Below are positions 8,786-16,961 of a stretch of DNA of 64,000 nucleotides, piece after piece (the first letter of the stretch is position 1; every line of letters starts with the position of its first letter). Position numbers and translations under genes: made by a program. The notes under the pieces were generated by a model. That model searched no databases and was not told where the DNA came from. It worked only from the letters and a program-made list of their open reading frames with translations. Source of the stretch: Paraburkholderia caribensis (GTDB taxonomy: Bacteria > Pseudomonadota > Gammaproteobacteria > Burkholderiales > Burkholderiaceae); the NCBI RefSeq assembly GCF_002902945.1, contig NZ_CP026103.1:1860001-1924000 (forward strand), given 5' to 3'.

Positions 8786-11212
8786 ATGAACGATGAGAAC
8801 CGAGCGAACTCCTCCCGGGGCCTGTCGGGACGCACGTCGCCGCCCGTCATCGCATGGCTGACCGTTCTGTTCGCGGTGCTGTCCGGTCTGTACCTGCTGA
8901 CAGGCGGCATCTGGCTCGTCACGATAGGCGGCACCCCTTATTACATCGTTGCGGGCATCGTGTTGCTCGCCGTCGCGTGGCTGATCCATCGCGGCAACGG
9001 GCTCGCGTTGTCGCTCTATGCGCTGTTGCTGATCGGCACGCTGATCTGGGCCGTGTTCGAAGCGGGTTTCGATTTCTGGGCGCTCGCGCCGCGCACCGAT
9101 ATTCTCGTCCTGTTCGGCATCTGGCTGCTGTTGCCGTTCGTCTTCCGTCTGTTCGATGTATCCGCGCGGCGGGGCGGTGCCGTTGCGCTCGTCGTGTGCC
9201 TCGTTCTCACGGGCGTGGCGCTCGCGTATGCGGCATTCAACGACCCGCAGGAAATCAACGGCAAGGTTGCTGAAAGCGCCGCCGCGGCGCCGGCGCAGCC
9301 CGACCCGCGCCCCGGCGACTGGACGGCCTACGGACGCACGCAAGCGGGCACCCGCTATTCGCCGCTCACGCAGATCAACCAGCAAAACGCAAAAGATCTG
9401 CAGGTCGCGTGGACCTTTCAGACGGGCGACAAGAAAGGCCCCAACGATCCCGGTGAAATCACCGACGAAGTCACACCGCTCAAGGTCGGCGACATGCTCT
9501 ATCTGTGCTCGCCGCATCAGATCCTGTTCGCACTGGACGCCGCGACAGGCAAGGAGAAATGGCGCTTCGATCCAGGCCTGAAAGCCGACCAGACCTTCCA
9601 GCACGTGACCTGCCGCGGCGTGTCGTATTACGAGACGGCGGCGGCCGCCGCCGCAAAGGACCAAGCCGCGCAACGCGCGTTGCCCGCATGCGCACGCCGC
9701 GTGATCCTGCCCGTCAACAATGGCCATCTGTTCGAAGTCGATGCCGCAACGGGACAGCGCTGCGCCGGTTTCGGCAACAACGGCGACCTCGACTTGCAGC
9801 ATCTGCAACCGGTGACGACGGTGGGGCAGTACGAACCGACCTCGCCGCCCATCGTCACCGACAAGATCATCGTGATGGCGGGATCGGTCACGGACAACTA
9901 TTCGACCCGCGAGCCGTCCGGCGTGATACGCGGCTTCGACGTCGAAACAGGCAAACTCGTGTGGGCGTTCGATCCAGGCTCGGACACGCCGAACGCCATT
10001 CCCGACGACCAGCACACGTACACGTTCAATTCTCCGAACTCGTGGGCGCCCGCCGCCTACGACGCGAAGCTCGACCTCGTCTATCTGCCGATGGGCGTGA
10101 CGACGCCCGACATCTGGGGCGGCAATCGCACGCCGCAGGATGAACGCTACGCGAGCGGGCTGCTGGCGCTGCATGCATCGACGGGCAAGCTGGCGTGGTT
10201 CTATCAGACGGTGCATCACGATCTGTGGGACATGGATCTGCCCGCGCAGCCGACCATCGCCGACATCACCGACCGCAACGGCAACGTCGTGCCCGCGATC
10301 TACGCGCCTGCGAAGACGGGCAACATCTTCGTGCTGGATCGCCGCACCGGCACGCCGATCGTGCCCGCACCCGAGAAGCCCGTGCCGCAAGGTGCGGCCG
10401 AAGGCGACCATGTGTCGCCGACGCAGCCCTACTCGCAACTGACCTTCCGGCCCGCGAAGAACCTGTCGGGCGCCGACATGTGGGGCGCAACGATGTTCGA
10501 CCAGCTCGCGTGCCGGGTGATCTTTCACCGGCTTCGCTACGAAGGTCCGTTCACGCCGCCGTCCGAACAGGGCACGCTGGTTTTTCCGGGCAATCTCGGC
10601 ATGTTCGAATGGGGCGGTCTGGCCGTCGATACCGACCGGCAACTCGCCATCGCCAACCCGATCGCGCTGCCGTTCGTATCGAAGCTCGTCGCACGCGGGC
10701 CGCACAACCCGATTCAGCCGCCCGCGAACGGCCAGGGCGGGACGGGCACCGAAGCGGGCATCCAGCCGCAATACGGCGTGCCGTTCGGCGTGGAGCTGAA
10801 CCCGTTCCTGTCGCCGATCGGCTTGCCTTGCAAGCAGCCTGCGTGGGGCTACGTGGCAGCGCTCGATCTGAAGACCAACGAGGTGGTGTGGAAAAAGCGC
10901 ATCGGCACGGTTCGCGATAGCGCGCCCATTCCGCTGCCGTTCAGGATGGGCATGCCGATGCTGGGCGGTCCGATGACGACGGCAGGCCACGTGTTCTTCA
11001 TCGGCGCGACGGCCGATAACTATTTGCGCGCCTACAGCACCGACACAGGCGAGGAGCTATGGCGCGCGCGGCTTCCCGCTGGCGGCCAGGCCACGCCGAT
11101 GACCTATGAAGCGAACGGCAAGCAATACGTGGTGATCGCGGCGGGCGGACATGGCTCGTTCGGCACGAAGCTTGGCGACTATGTGATCGCGTATGCGTTG
11201 CCGGATAAGTGA
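8786..11212 (+). CDS. gcd: membrane-bound PQQ-dependent glucose dehydrogenase family protein
   Basis: An 808-residue quinoprotein that oxidises aldoses (glucose to gluconolactone) or quinate/shikimate at the periplasmic face and passes electrons to ubiquinone. Residues about 20-150 form five transmembrane helices. From about residue 170 a PQQ beta-propeller follows (DWTAYGRTQAGTRYSPLTQIN, the typical entry). Further family segments are GVTTPDIWGGNR, VHHDLWDMDLPAQPT and the C-terminal GGHGSFGTKLGDYVIAY. Length matches Gcd. An AGGAGG sits 10 bases upstream of the ATG. It is monocistronic and convergent with the chloride channel gene. Quinate dehydrogenase is the main alternative, but glucose dehydrogenase is more likely for this length and context. 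Confidence 0.88.
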   Translation: MNDENRANSSRGLSGRTSPPVIAWLTVLFAVLSGLYLLTGGIWLVTIGGTPYYIVAGIVLLAVAWLIHRGNGLALSLYALLLIGTLIWAVFEAGFDFWALAPRTDILVLFGIWLLLPFVFRLFDVSARRGGAVALVVCLVLTGVALAYAAFNDPQEINGKVAESAAAAPAQPDPRPGDWTAYGRTQAGTRYSPLTQINQQNAKDLQVAWTFQTGDKKGPNDPGEITDEVTPLKVGDMLYLCSPHQILFALDAATGKEKWRFDPGLKADQTFQHVTCRGVSYYETAAAAAAKDQAAQRALPACARRVILPVNNGHLFEVDAATGQRCAGFGNNGDLDLQHLQPVTTVGQYEPTSPPIVTDKIIVMAGSVTDNYSTREPSGVIRGFDVETGKLVWAFDPGSDTPNAIPDDQHTYTFNSPNSWAPAAYDAKLDLVYLPMGVTTPDIWGGNRTPQDERYASGLLALHASTGKLAWFYQTVHHDLWDMDLPAQPTIADITDRNGNVVPAIYAPAKTGNIFVLDRRTGTPIVPAPEKPVPQGAAEGDHVSPTQPYSQLTFRPAKNLSGADMWGATMFDQLACRVIFHRLRYEGPFTPPSEQGTLVFPGNLGMFEWGGLAVDTDRQLAIANPIALPFVSKLVARGPHNPIQPPANGQGGTGTEAGIQPQYGVPFGVELNPFLSPIGLPCKQPAWGYVAALDLKTNEVVWKKRIGTVRDSAPIPLPFRMGMPMLGGPMTTAGHVFFIGATADNYLRAYSTDTGEELWRARLPAGGQATPMTYEANGKQYVVIAAGGHGSFGTKLGDYVIAYALPDK

Positions 11213-11219
11213 TGCGCGC

Positions 11220-12530
11220 TCACTGCTTCGCGAGATAACGCTGCGCCAGCGCTTCGTAAAGCGGTGGCGCAAACAGCTTCGACACCTGGCTGGAAATTAG
11301 CGCAGTCGCCATCAGCGAGAGGACCAGCGCGTGTCCGTTGATCATTTCGATCACGATCACGAACGCGGTGATCGGGCTTTGCGTGACGGCGGCAAGATAG
11401 CCGACCATGCCGAGCGCGATCAGCATCGGCAGTTGCGTGTGCGCGAACACGAGATGCAGCGCGTTGCCGATGCCCGCGCCGATCGCGAGCGAAGGCGCGA
11501 ACAACCCACCGGGCGCGCCGGGCAGATACGATCCGACCATCGACGCCATCTTCAGCAGCGGGTAACTCGCGCCAAGCTGCGAATTGCCTTCCAGCATGCC
11601 GCGCGCTTCCGCATAGCCGCTGCCGAACGTATGACCGCCTGCAGCGACACCGATCACCGCAATGAAGAGGCCGCACGCAGCGCCGAATGCAACGGGATGT
11701 GCCTCTCTCCACGCCGCGACGCGCGCCGGCATCCAGCGATGGGTGTTCAGCAGCAGCCAGCAGAACGCGCCGCCCGCCACGCCCGTCACGACGCCCAGCA
11801 TCACGACGGCAACCACGAGCAGATCGGGAAAATGCCCGTCGATATCGATCGTGCCGAAGTAGGTGTAGTTGCCCTGCAAGGCTAGCGAGACGATCCCCGC
11901 GAAGATGATCGCCGTAATCAGGACGCCGCTGGTGCGCGTTTCGAAGCTGCGCGTCAGTTCTTCGATGGCGAAGACGACACCCGCGAGCGGCGCATTGAAT
12001 GCCGCGGACAGCCCCGCCGCCGCCCCGGCCAGCGCGAGCTTGCGCTCCAGGCCCGCGCCGCGCAGGCTGCGCAAGCGGGCTGGATAGAAGCGCCGCAGGC
12101 TGAACATCAGCGCGGCGCCGATATGGATGGTCGGCCCTTCGCGTCCAATGGTGAATCCGCCGAGAATCGACAGAAACGACACGGCGATCTTGCCGACCAG
12201 AATGCGCAGGGTCAGCAGACGCGGGCCGAGGTCGCCCCCTTCGTGCAGCGTCGCGATGACTTGCGGAATGCCGCTGCCTTCAGCGCCCGCGAAGCAGCGC
12301 CGCGTAATCCAGACGCCGAGCGCCGCGACTGCGGGTGTCAGCACGAGCGGCAGCCACCAGAACTCCGTGGTGTAGCGCAGAAACGTGTCGTAGCCGAAAT
12401 CGATCAGCCGCGCGTACATGACGGCGACAAGCCCGGTCGCAACCGCGCCGAGCCAGAACACGCCGTAATGCAGCCAAAGCCGCCTGCCGCGCAGCAAGGC
12501 GCGCCGGTCGAGAAGTACGGGAATGCGCAT
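11220..12530 (-). CDS. ClC family chloride channel/antiporter (ClcB-like)
   Basis: A 436-residue inner-membrane ClC protein. Ion-path motifs are present: GSGIPQV, GREGPTIHIGAA with the gating Glu, and GGLFAPSLAIGA. The AFNAPLAGVVFAIEEL segment keeps the intracellular Glu that marks proton-coupled antiporters. No CBS domains follow the membrane part, so it is the short bacterial type. I chose the ATG at 12530, since an upstream ATG adds 18 residues without a ribosome site. Likely functions are chloride/proton exchange and acid resistance; that is family knowledge, not shown here. Confidence 0.88.
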   Translation of the reverse strand: MRIPVLLDRRALLRGRRLWLHYGVFWLGAVATGLVAVMYARLIDFGYDTFLRYTTEFWWLPLVLTPAVAALGVWITRRCFAGAEGSGIPQVIATLHEGGDLGPRLLTLRILVGKIAVSFLSILGGFTIGREGPTIHIGAALMFSLRRFYPARLRSLRGAGLERKLALAGAAAGLSAAFNAPLAGVVFAIEELTRSFETRTSGVLITAIIFAGIVSLALQGNYTYFGTIDIDGHFPDLLVVAVVMLGVVTGVAGGAFCWLLLNTHRWMPARVAAWREAHPVAFGAACGLFIAVIGVAAGGHTFGSGYAEARGMLEGNSQLGASYPLLKMASMVGSYLPGAPGGLFAPSLAIGAGIGNALHLVFAHTQLPMLIALGMVGYLAAVTQSPITAFVIVIEMINGHALVLSLMATALISSQVSKLFAPPLYEALAQRYLAKQ

Positions 12531-12623
12531 CGGGACGTCAGTTTGACCAAAAGCAAAATAAGGCACATTGTGACATAAATGCACGATGTTCCGCTTCGGT
12601 GCCTGCAGCCCGCGCGAGACGGG

Positions 12624-13043
12624 CTATTCGCCCGTGTCGCCGAATACCCAGCCAAACGACCCGTAATGCGCCTTGTGCTCGGCTGCGAGCTTGAGCAGGC
12701 AGCGCTCGCCCTTTGGCGTCAGATGCACCTGCACCTGGCGGCGATCTTCGGCGTCAGGCTTGCGCGTCACGAGACCGGCCGATTCACAGCGCGACACGAG
12801 CGCCGCCGTGCCGTTCGGCGCGGCCTGCAGACGCTCCGCCAGTTCGCCGACCGTGGCCCAGTTCCGCCCCTCGAAACCGCGCACGTGCAGCAGCAACTGA
12901 TATTGCAAGGTGGTGATGCCCGCCGCACTGGCGATTTCCTCGGACACGCGCAAGAACTTGCGCAGCTCGTAACGGAATACCGACATCGATTCCAGATCGT
13001 GTTTGCCTGGAAGGTTGCGTTTGGACTGCCTGCTTGAACTCAT
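12624..13043 (-). CDS. MarR family transcriptional regulator
   Basis: A 139-residue winged-helix regulator. The recognition region reads TVGELAERLQAAPNGTAALVSRCESAGLV, followed by the wing RKPDAEDRRQVQVHLTPKGERCL, which is diagnostic of MarR. I chose the ATG at 13043 because it precedes the usual short N-terminal helix and has a GGGA about 8 bases upstream; an in-frame ATG at 13136 is also possible. It is divergent from the methyltransferase gene 200 bases away and may control it. Confidence 0.85.
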   Translation of the reverse strand: MSSSRQSKRNLPGKHDLESMSVFRYELRKFLRVSEEIASAAGITTLQYQLLLHVRGFEGRNWATVGELAERLQAAPNGTAALVSRCESAGLVTRKPDAEDRRQVQVHLTPKGERCLLKLAAEHKAHYGSFGWVFGDTGE

Positions 13044-13129
13044 CTGAAGTCCCGGTGTATGGATGAAGACACGGTGATGTTCGCGGATCATACACACCGT
13101 CTGATCGTCCGCCGTCATCTGTACTTTGC

Positions 13130-13158
13130 CTTTCATCTGTGTTTTCAGTACCTATACT
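13130..13158 (+). promoter_or_regulatory. candidate promoter of the methyltransferase gene
   Basis: A -10 box TATACT at 13153-13158 has a weak -35 (CTTTCA) 17 bases upstream. Transcription would begin near 13165, which rules out the ATG at 13139 as the methyltransferase start and supports the GTG at 13244. Two copies of CATCTGT 18 bases apart lie just upstream or overlapping and could be part of a MarR site. Confidence 0.4.
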
Positions 13159-13243
13159 TGGCATGGGCGAAGTCGACGAAACGCAAGCATCGGCCGACGC
13201 TCATTTCGTCATATCAATTCTGCCTTCTTCGCGGAGGTGGCAC

Positions 13244-14305
13244 GTGCAATACGACGAGCAGAAGGTGCAGGACTTCATGGCGCGCATGGTTGGCGAGTTC
13301 GGCGCGGTCGCGTCGGCGCCGCTGATCGCGCTGGGCGACCGGCTCGGCCTGTACAAGGCGATGACCGAACAGGGCTGGATGACCTCGGAGCAGATTGCCG
13401 AGCGCGCCGGCCTCGCCGAGCGATACGTGCGCGAATGGCTTGCGGCGCAAGCCGCATCGGGCTTCATCCGCTACGATCCCGACACCGCCCGCTACCAGCT
13501 CGAAAACGAAATGGCGATGTGCTTTGCCGAAGAAGGCAGCCCGACCTTCATTCCGGGTTTCGCCGATTGCGCCGAAGCGATGTTCCGCAGCCTGCCCAAG
13601 CTCGAAGGCGCATTTCGCACGGGGCTGGGCGTGGGATGGCATCAGCACCATCCATCGCTGTTCAAGGGCACCGAGCGGTTCTTTCGTCCGGGCTATGCGG
13701 CGCATCTGGTCGACGAGTGGATTCCCGCTTTACACGGCGTCGAAGCCGTACTCAAGGGAGGCGGCGCCAAAGTCGCGGATGTCGGCTGCGGCCACGGCGT
13801 ATCGACGATGTTGATGGCGCAGGCCTATCCGGACGCGACCTTCGTCGGCTTCGACTATCACGAACCGTCCGTGCAGCGAGCACGAGAACTTGCGGATGAA
13901 TCGGGCCTCGGCGAGCGCGTCACATTCGAAATCGCAAGCGCGCAGCAATACCCGGGACGCGACTACGATCTCGTCGCCTTCTTCGATTGCCTGCACGACA
14001 TGGGCGACCCGACGGGCGCGGCAGCCCACGTGTTGCAATCGCTGAAGCCCGGCGGCTCGTGGATGATCGTCGAGCCCTTTGCGAACGACCGCCTCGAAGA
14101 CAATCTCAACCCGATAGGGCGCGTGTTTTATTCGGCGTCGACGATGATCTGCACGGGCGCATCGTTGTCGCAGGAAGGCGCAAGGGCGCTCGGCGCGCAG
14201 GCGGGCGAGGCGCGGCTCAGAGAAGTGGTGACTGCAGGCGGTTTCACGCGTTTCAGGCGCGCGACGCAAACGCCGTTCAATCTGGTTTTTCAGGCGCAGG
14301 CCTGA
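13244..14305 (+). CDS. class I SAM-dependent methyltransferase with N-terminal winged helix
   Basis: A 353-residue methyltransferase. Residues about 15-80 form a winged-helix/dimerisation domain of the O-methyltransferase type (GLYKAMTEQGWMTSEQIAERAGLAERYVREWLAA). The SAM-binding motif VADVGCGHGVSTMLMAQAYP and a later FFDCLHDMGDP/LKPGGSWMIVEP follow. I chose the GTG at 13244 because GGAGG sits 6 bases before it and a plausible promoter lies between it and the upstream ATG. Related proteins are annotated as methyltransferases of unknown substrate in proteobacteria and mycobacteria. It is divergent from the marR gene, which probably regulates it. Confidence 0.85.
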   Translation: MQYDEQKVQDFMARMVGEFGAVASAPLIALGDRLGLYKAMTEQGWMTSEQIAERAGLAERYVREWLAAQAASGFIRYDPDTARYQLENEMAMCFAEEGSPTFIPGFADCAEAMFRSLPKLEGAFRTGLGVGWHQHHPSLFKGTERFFRPGYAAHLVDEWIPALHGVEAVLKGGGAKVADVGCGHGVSTMLMAQAYPDATFVGFDYHEPSVQRARELADESGLGERVTFEIASAQQYPGRDYDLVAFFDCLHDMGDPTGAAAHVLQSLKPGGSWMIVEPFANDRLEDNLNPIGRVFYSASTMICTGASLSQEGARALGAQAGEARLREVVTAGGFTRFRRATQTPFNLVFQAQA

Positions 14306-14322
14306 ACGGACCAGACGAAAGC

Positions 14323-14348
14323 AGCCGGGCGCGCACGCACGCCCGGCT
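14323..14348. terminator. bidirectional hairpin between convergent genes
   Basis: AGCCGGGCG and CGCCCGGCT form a perfect 9-bp stem around an 8-base loop, exactly between the rightward methyltransferase and the leftward MXKDX peptide gene. T-tracts are weak on both sides, but position and stem strength support a shared terminator. Confidence 0.55.
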
Positions 14349-14365
14349 TGTCCGGTTGCGATTGC

Positions 14366-14599
14366 TTACTGCGACATCGCACCCGACGCGGGATGATCCA
14401 TTCCCATCGCGTCGTGCTTCTTCATCTTGCTGCTCTTCTTCATCGAATCGTGCGACATGTTGTCCTTTTTCATCGCATCGTGCGACATGCTGTCTTTGCT
14501 CATCGCATCGTTTGCCATCGCGCCGCTTGCCTGCGCGAATGCAGCCGTGGTGCCTAATGCCATCGCTGCTGCGAATACTGCCGTCATCAGTCGTTTCAT
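14366..14599 (-). CDS. pentapeptide MXKDX repeat protein
   Basis: A 77-residue exported protein. Residues 1-22 are a signal peptide (cut near AFA-QA). The mature part is a Met-anchored pentad repeat: Met at 28, 33, 38, 43, 48 and 53, with Lys, His and Asp in between (MSKDS, MSHDA, MKKDN, MSHDS, MKKSS). I recognise this as the small MXKDX family, which has no known function. An AGGAGAT lies just before the ATG. It follows the molybdopterin oxidoreductase gene by 66 bases in the same direction, so it may belong to the same sigma-factor-controlled unit. A Met-rich periplasmic peptide could act as an oxidant or metal sink; that is inference. Confidence 0.8.
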   Translation of the reverse strand: MKRLMTAVFAAAMALGTTAAFAQASGAMANDAMSKDSMSHDAMKKDNMSHDSMKKSSKMKKHDAMGMDHPASGAMSQ

Positions 14600-14665
14600 T
14601 GCTCATCTCCTTCGTGGGTTGAAAGTGGCATCCGGCATGACCGGAACCAGAAAAAATCACTGCGC

Positions 14666-15442
14666 TCAAGAACCACCGAACCAGTTGTAGCCCTGATCGA
14701 CCCAATAGCCGCCGGGATAGGTGTTGGTGACGAAGATCTCGACGATATGCTTCGGGTTCTTGTAGCCAAGCTTGGTCGGCATCCGCAGCTTCATCGGATA
14801 GCCGTATTTGGCGGGCAAACGCTGGCCGTCGTATTCGAACGTCAGCAGGGTTTGCGGATGCAGCGCCGTCGGCATGTCAATGCTCTCGTAGTAGTCGTCC
14901 GCGCAGCGAAAGCCGACATACTTCGCGCTCGTATCCGCCCCGATGCGGCGCAGGAACTCCGCGAACGGCGTGCCGCCCCAGCGTCCGATCGCGCTCCACC
15001 CTTCCACGCAGATATGCCGCGTGATCTGCTCGGCGTGCGGCAGCGCGTACAACTCAGGCAGCGTCCACACGCGCTGCCCCGTTACGAGACCGCTCACCTT
15101 CAGCCGGTAATCGCTGCCGTTCACCTCGGGCACATCGTCGATGCCGTAGAACGCGTTGAACGGAAAGGGCCGCGTGAGCTGCGCTTCGGTATAGGTCGGC
15201 GCGAGTTGGTGCGGATCGAACAGGAACGCTTGTGCGCGATCGTTCAGGCGTGAGACGGCTGTCAGAAATGCGTTGACCGATTTGTCGTCGGTGATCGAGC
15301 AGCCTGTGAGCAGCGACAGGCCGCCCAAGGTCAACAGGCGCTTGCCGAACAGGCGGCGTGAAGGCATGTCCAGTTCGCGGCGCGCATCCGCGAGAATCGC
15401 TGCGCGGTCGAGCTTCATCATGGATTTGTCGTCGGTCTTCAT
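14666..15442 (-). CDS. molybdopterin-dependent oxidoreductase (MsrP/YedY-like), Tat lipoprotein
   Basis: A 258-residue sulfite-oxidase-fold molybdoenzyme. The N-terminus has a Tat motif SRRLFGK (28-34) and then a lipobox LLTGC with Cys48, suggesting export folded and anchoring as a lipoprotein. The cofactor Cys is in HICVEGWSAIGRWGG (Cys145). Segments PFNAFYGIDDVPEVNG and YGYPMKLRMPTKLGYKNPKHIVEIFV fit the MsrP/YedY group, which reduces methionine sulfoxide in periplasmic proteins. It lies 21 bases after the cytochrome b gene, its probable electron donor. Strictly it is MsrP-like: the lipobox and short length differ from E. coli MsrP. Confidence 0.82.
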   Translation of the reverse strand: MKTDDKSMMKLDRAAILADARRELDMPSRRLFGKRLLTLGGLSLLTGCSITDDKSVNAFLTAVSRLNDRAQAFLFDPHQLAPTYTEAQLTRPFPFNAFYGIDDVPEVNGSDYRLKVSGLVTGQRVWTLPELYALPHAEQITRHICVEGWSAIGRWGGTPFAEFLRRIGADTSAKYVGFRCADDYYESIDMPTALHPQTLLTFEYDGQRLPAKYGYPMKLRMPTKLGYKNPKHIVEIFVTNTYPGGYWVDQGYNWFGGS

Positions 15443-15463
15443 GTCGTGTCCTCGGGCGGAAAA

Positions 15464-16102
15464 TCAGCGGCCGCGCAGCATCGTCAGCAGCGAGCGCGGC
15501 ACGAGCGCGACCATCGCGACATGCACGACGACGAACGCCGCCATCACGGCCATCGCGCAAAAGTGCACGATGCGCGCGTTGTCATAGCCGCCCATCAGCT
15601 CGCGCAACAATGGAAACTGGACCGACTTCCAGATCGCGAGCCCCGACAGCACGAGCACCGCGAGATCGACGATCACGACCAGATACGCCAGCTTCTGCAC
15701 CGCGTTGTACTGGCGCAAATCCGTGTGAGCGAGCTTGCCGCTCAATGCGGCGATGAAATCGCGCAGCACGGCGCGCGGCGAGACCGGGAAGAACTTCGCG
15801 ACGAAGCGCCCGCTCGCGATGTTGAGCGCGAGATACACGATGCCGTTGAACACCAGCAGCCACATCGCCGCGAAGTGCCATTGCAGCGCGCCGCCAAGCC
15901 AGCCGCCGAGCGTGATCGACGGTGGAATCACGATGTTGTGAAACACCGGCGACGCGTCATAAATGCGCCAGCCGGAGAACATCATCACGAGTGCGGCAAC
16001 AGCATTGAGCCAATGCGTGATGCGCAGCCAGAGCGGATGGATCGGCGCGTTGCGCGGTGCGGTTTCGCGCGCCGGAGTGAGGGTCGCTTTCATCGTGTCC
16101 AT
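15464..16102 (-). CDS. cytochrome b/b6 domain protein (b561-like)
   Basis: A 212-residue inner-membrane b-type cytochrome, likely the quinol-linked electron donor to the downstream molybdoenzyme. About five hydrophobic helices are visible. Haem-ligand His candidates are in LRITHWLNAV, QWHFAAMW and ARIVHFCAMAVMAAFVVVHVAM. I chose the ATG at 16102 (an ATG at 16093 is as likely). An ATG at 16129 would sit at or before the predicted transcription start from the promoter at 16135-16160, so it is unlikely. First gene of the leftward unit. Confidence 0.8.
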   Translation of the reverse strand: MDTMKATLTPARETAPRNAPIHPLWLRITHWLNAVAALVMMFSGWRIYDASPVFHNIVIPPSITLGGWLGGALQWHFAAMWLLVFNGIVYLALNIASGRFVAKFFPVSPRAVLRDFIAALSGKLAHTDLRQYNAVQKLAYLVVIVDLAVLVLSGLAIWKSVQFPLLRELMGGYDNARIVHFCAMAVMAAFVVVHVAMVALVPRSLLTMLRGR

Positions 16103-16132
16103 GTCGATCACCATGACGGTCGGATACACGTC

Positions 16133-16160
16133 AATTCGTCGGGGACACGGAATTGGTTAC
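16133..16160 (-). promoter_or_regulatory. ECF sigma (SigF-type) promoter for the cytochrome b operon
   Basis: On the minus strand GTAACC (16160-16155) is followed after exactly 16 bases by CGAATT (16138-16133). This is the GTAACC-N16-CGAA form I know for SigF-NrsF systems of Caulobacter. Transcription would start near 16127. Confidence 0.7.
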
Positions 16161-16215
16161 AGCCTCGCGTGCTTATTTGGTCAATTCACTCCGCTCGAAA
16201 AAATTTTCGCTCGGT

Positions 16216-16243
16216 GTAACCGAAACCGGCTTAGGGGCGAATT
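16216..16243 (+). promoter_or_regulatory. ECF sigma (SigF-type) autoregulated promoter
   Basis: GTAACC (16216-16221), then 16 bases, then CGAATT (16238-16243). It is the same architecture as the divergent promoter 56 bases to the left, placed upstream of the sigma factor gene itself. Transcription would start near 16250. Confidence 0.7.
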
Positions 16244-16412
16244 AACCCGGTAAAGGAGGCGGATGACGACGATGGACGACGACCGCGCTATAGTTGCGCA
16301 TCACGGCTTCGGCTATGCCGAAACGCTCGATCTGAAGCTCAGCGCCCCGATCGCTGCGGTAGCGAGCCACGCGCACGGCTCGTCGCCTCGCCGTTCTGCC
16401 AATAAGGGAGCC

Positions 16413-16961
16413 ATGTTGCAAGAAGCGGAAAGCCGCCTGAAAGCGTTGTTCGTGCGCGGTCTCGACGGCGACGCCGACGCTTATCGCAGCTTTCTGCAAG
16501 CACTTACGCGGCATTTGCGCGGCTTTCTGCGCCGGCGCATTCCGCACTATCGCGACGACGTCGAAGACCTCGTCCAGGAGATTCTGCTCGCGGTGCACAA
16601 CGCGCGGCACACCTATCGCCCCGACGAACCTCTGACTGCCTGGCTGCACGCAATCGCCCGCTACAAGCTGATGGATTTCTTCCGCTCGCGCGCACGCCGC
16701 GAATCCCTGAACGATCCGCTCGACGATTACGCCGAGCTGCTCGCCGACACCGACGACGAACCCGCTCAGGCGCGTCACGACATCGGCAAGCTGCTCGAAC
16801 ATCTGCCCGACAAGCAGCGGCTGCCCATCGTTCACATGAAACTCGAAGGCCTGTCGGTGACGGAGACGGCGCGTATCACGGGCCTGTCCGAATCGGCCGT
16901 GAAGGTCGGCGTGCATAGAGGTCTCAAGGCGCTGTCCGCGCTCATTCGGGGGCTGCGATGA
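16413..16961 (+). CDS. ECF RNA polymerase sigma factor (SigF-like)
   Basis: A 182-residue sigma-70 family factor. Region 2 is seen in YRSFLQALTRHLRGFLRRRIPHYRDDVEDLVQEILL and the following WLHAIARYKLMDFFRSRAR. Region 4 is LEGLSVTETARITGLSESAVKVGVHRGLKAL with a helix-turn-helix. I chose the ATG at 16413 (AAGGGAG just upstream) because it gives the usual family length. The frame is open from an ATG at 16263, where a strong AAAGGAGG (16252-16259) sits very close, so a 232-residue form is possible. Its stop overlaps the nrsF-like start by 4 bases (ATGA). It probably drives its own operon and the divergent molybdoenzyme operon. Confidence 0.88.
   Translation: MLQEAESRLKALFVRGLDGDADAYRSFLQALTRHLRGFLRRRIPHYRDDVEDLVQEILLAVHNARHTYRPDEPLTAWLHAIARYKLMDFFRSRARRESLNDPLDDYAELLADTDDEPAQARHDIGKLLEHLPDKQRLPIVHMKLEGLSVTETARITGLSESAVKVGVHRGLKALSALIRGLR

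Noticed and set aside
8720..10990. Leftward open frame opposite the PQQ glucose dehydrogenase gene
   Set aside because: Shadow of a well-supported gene; no recognisable motif.
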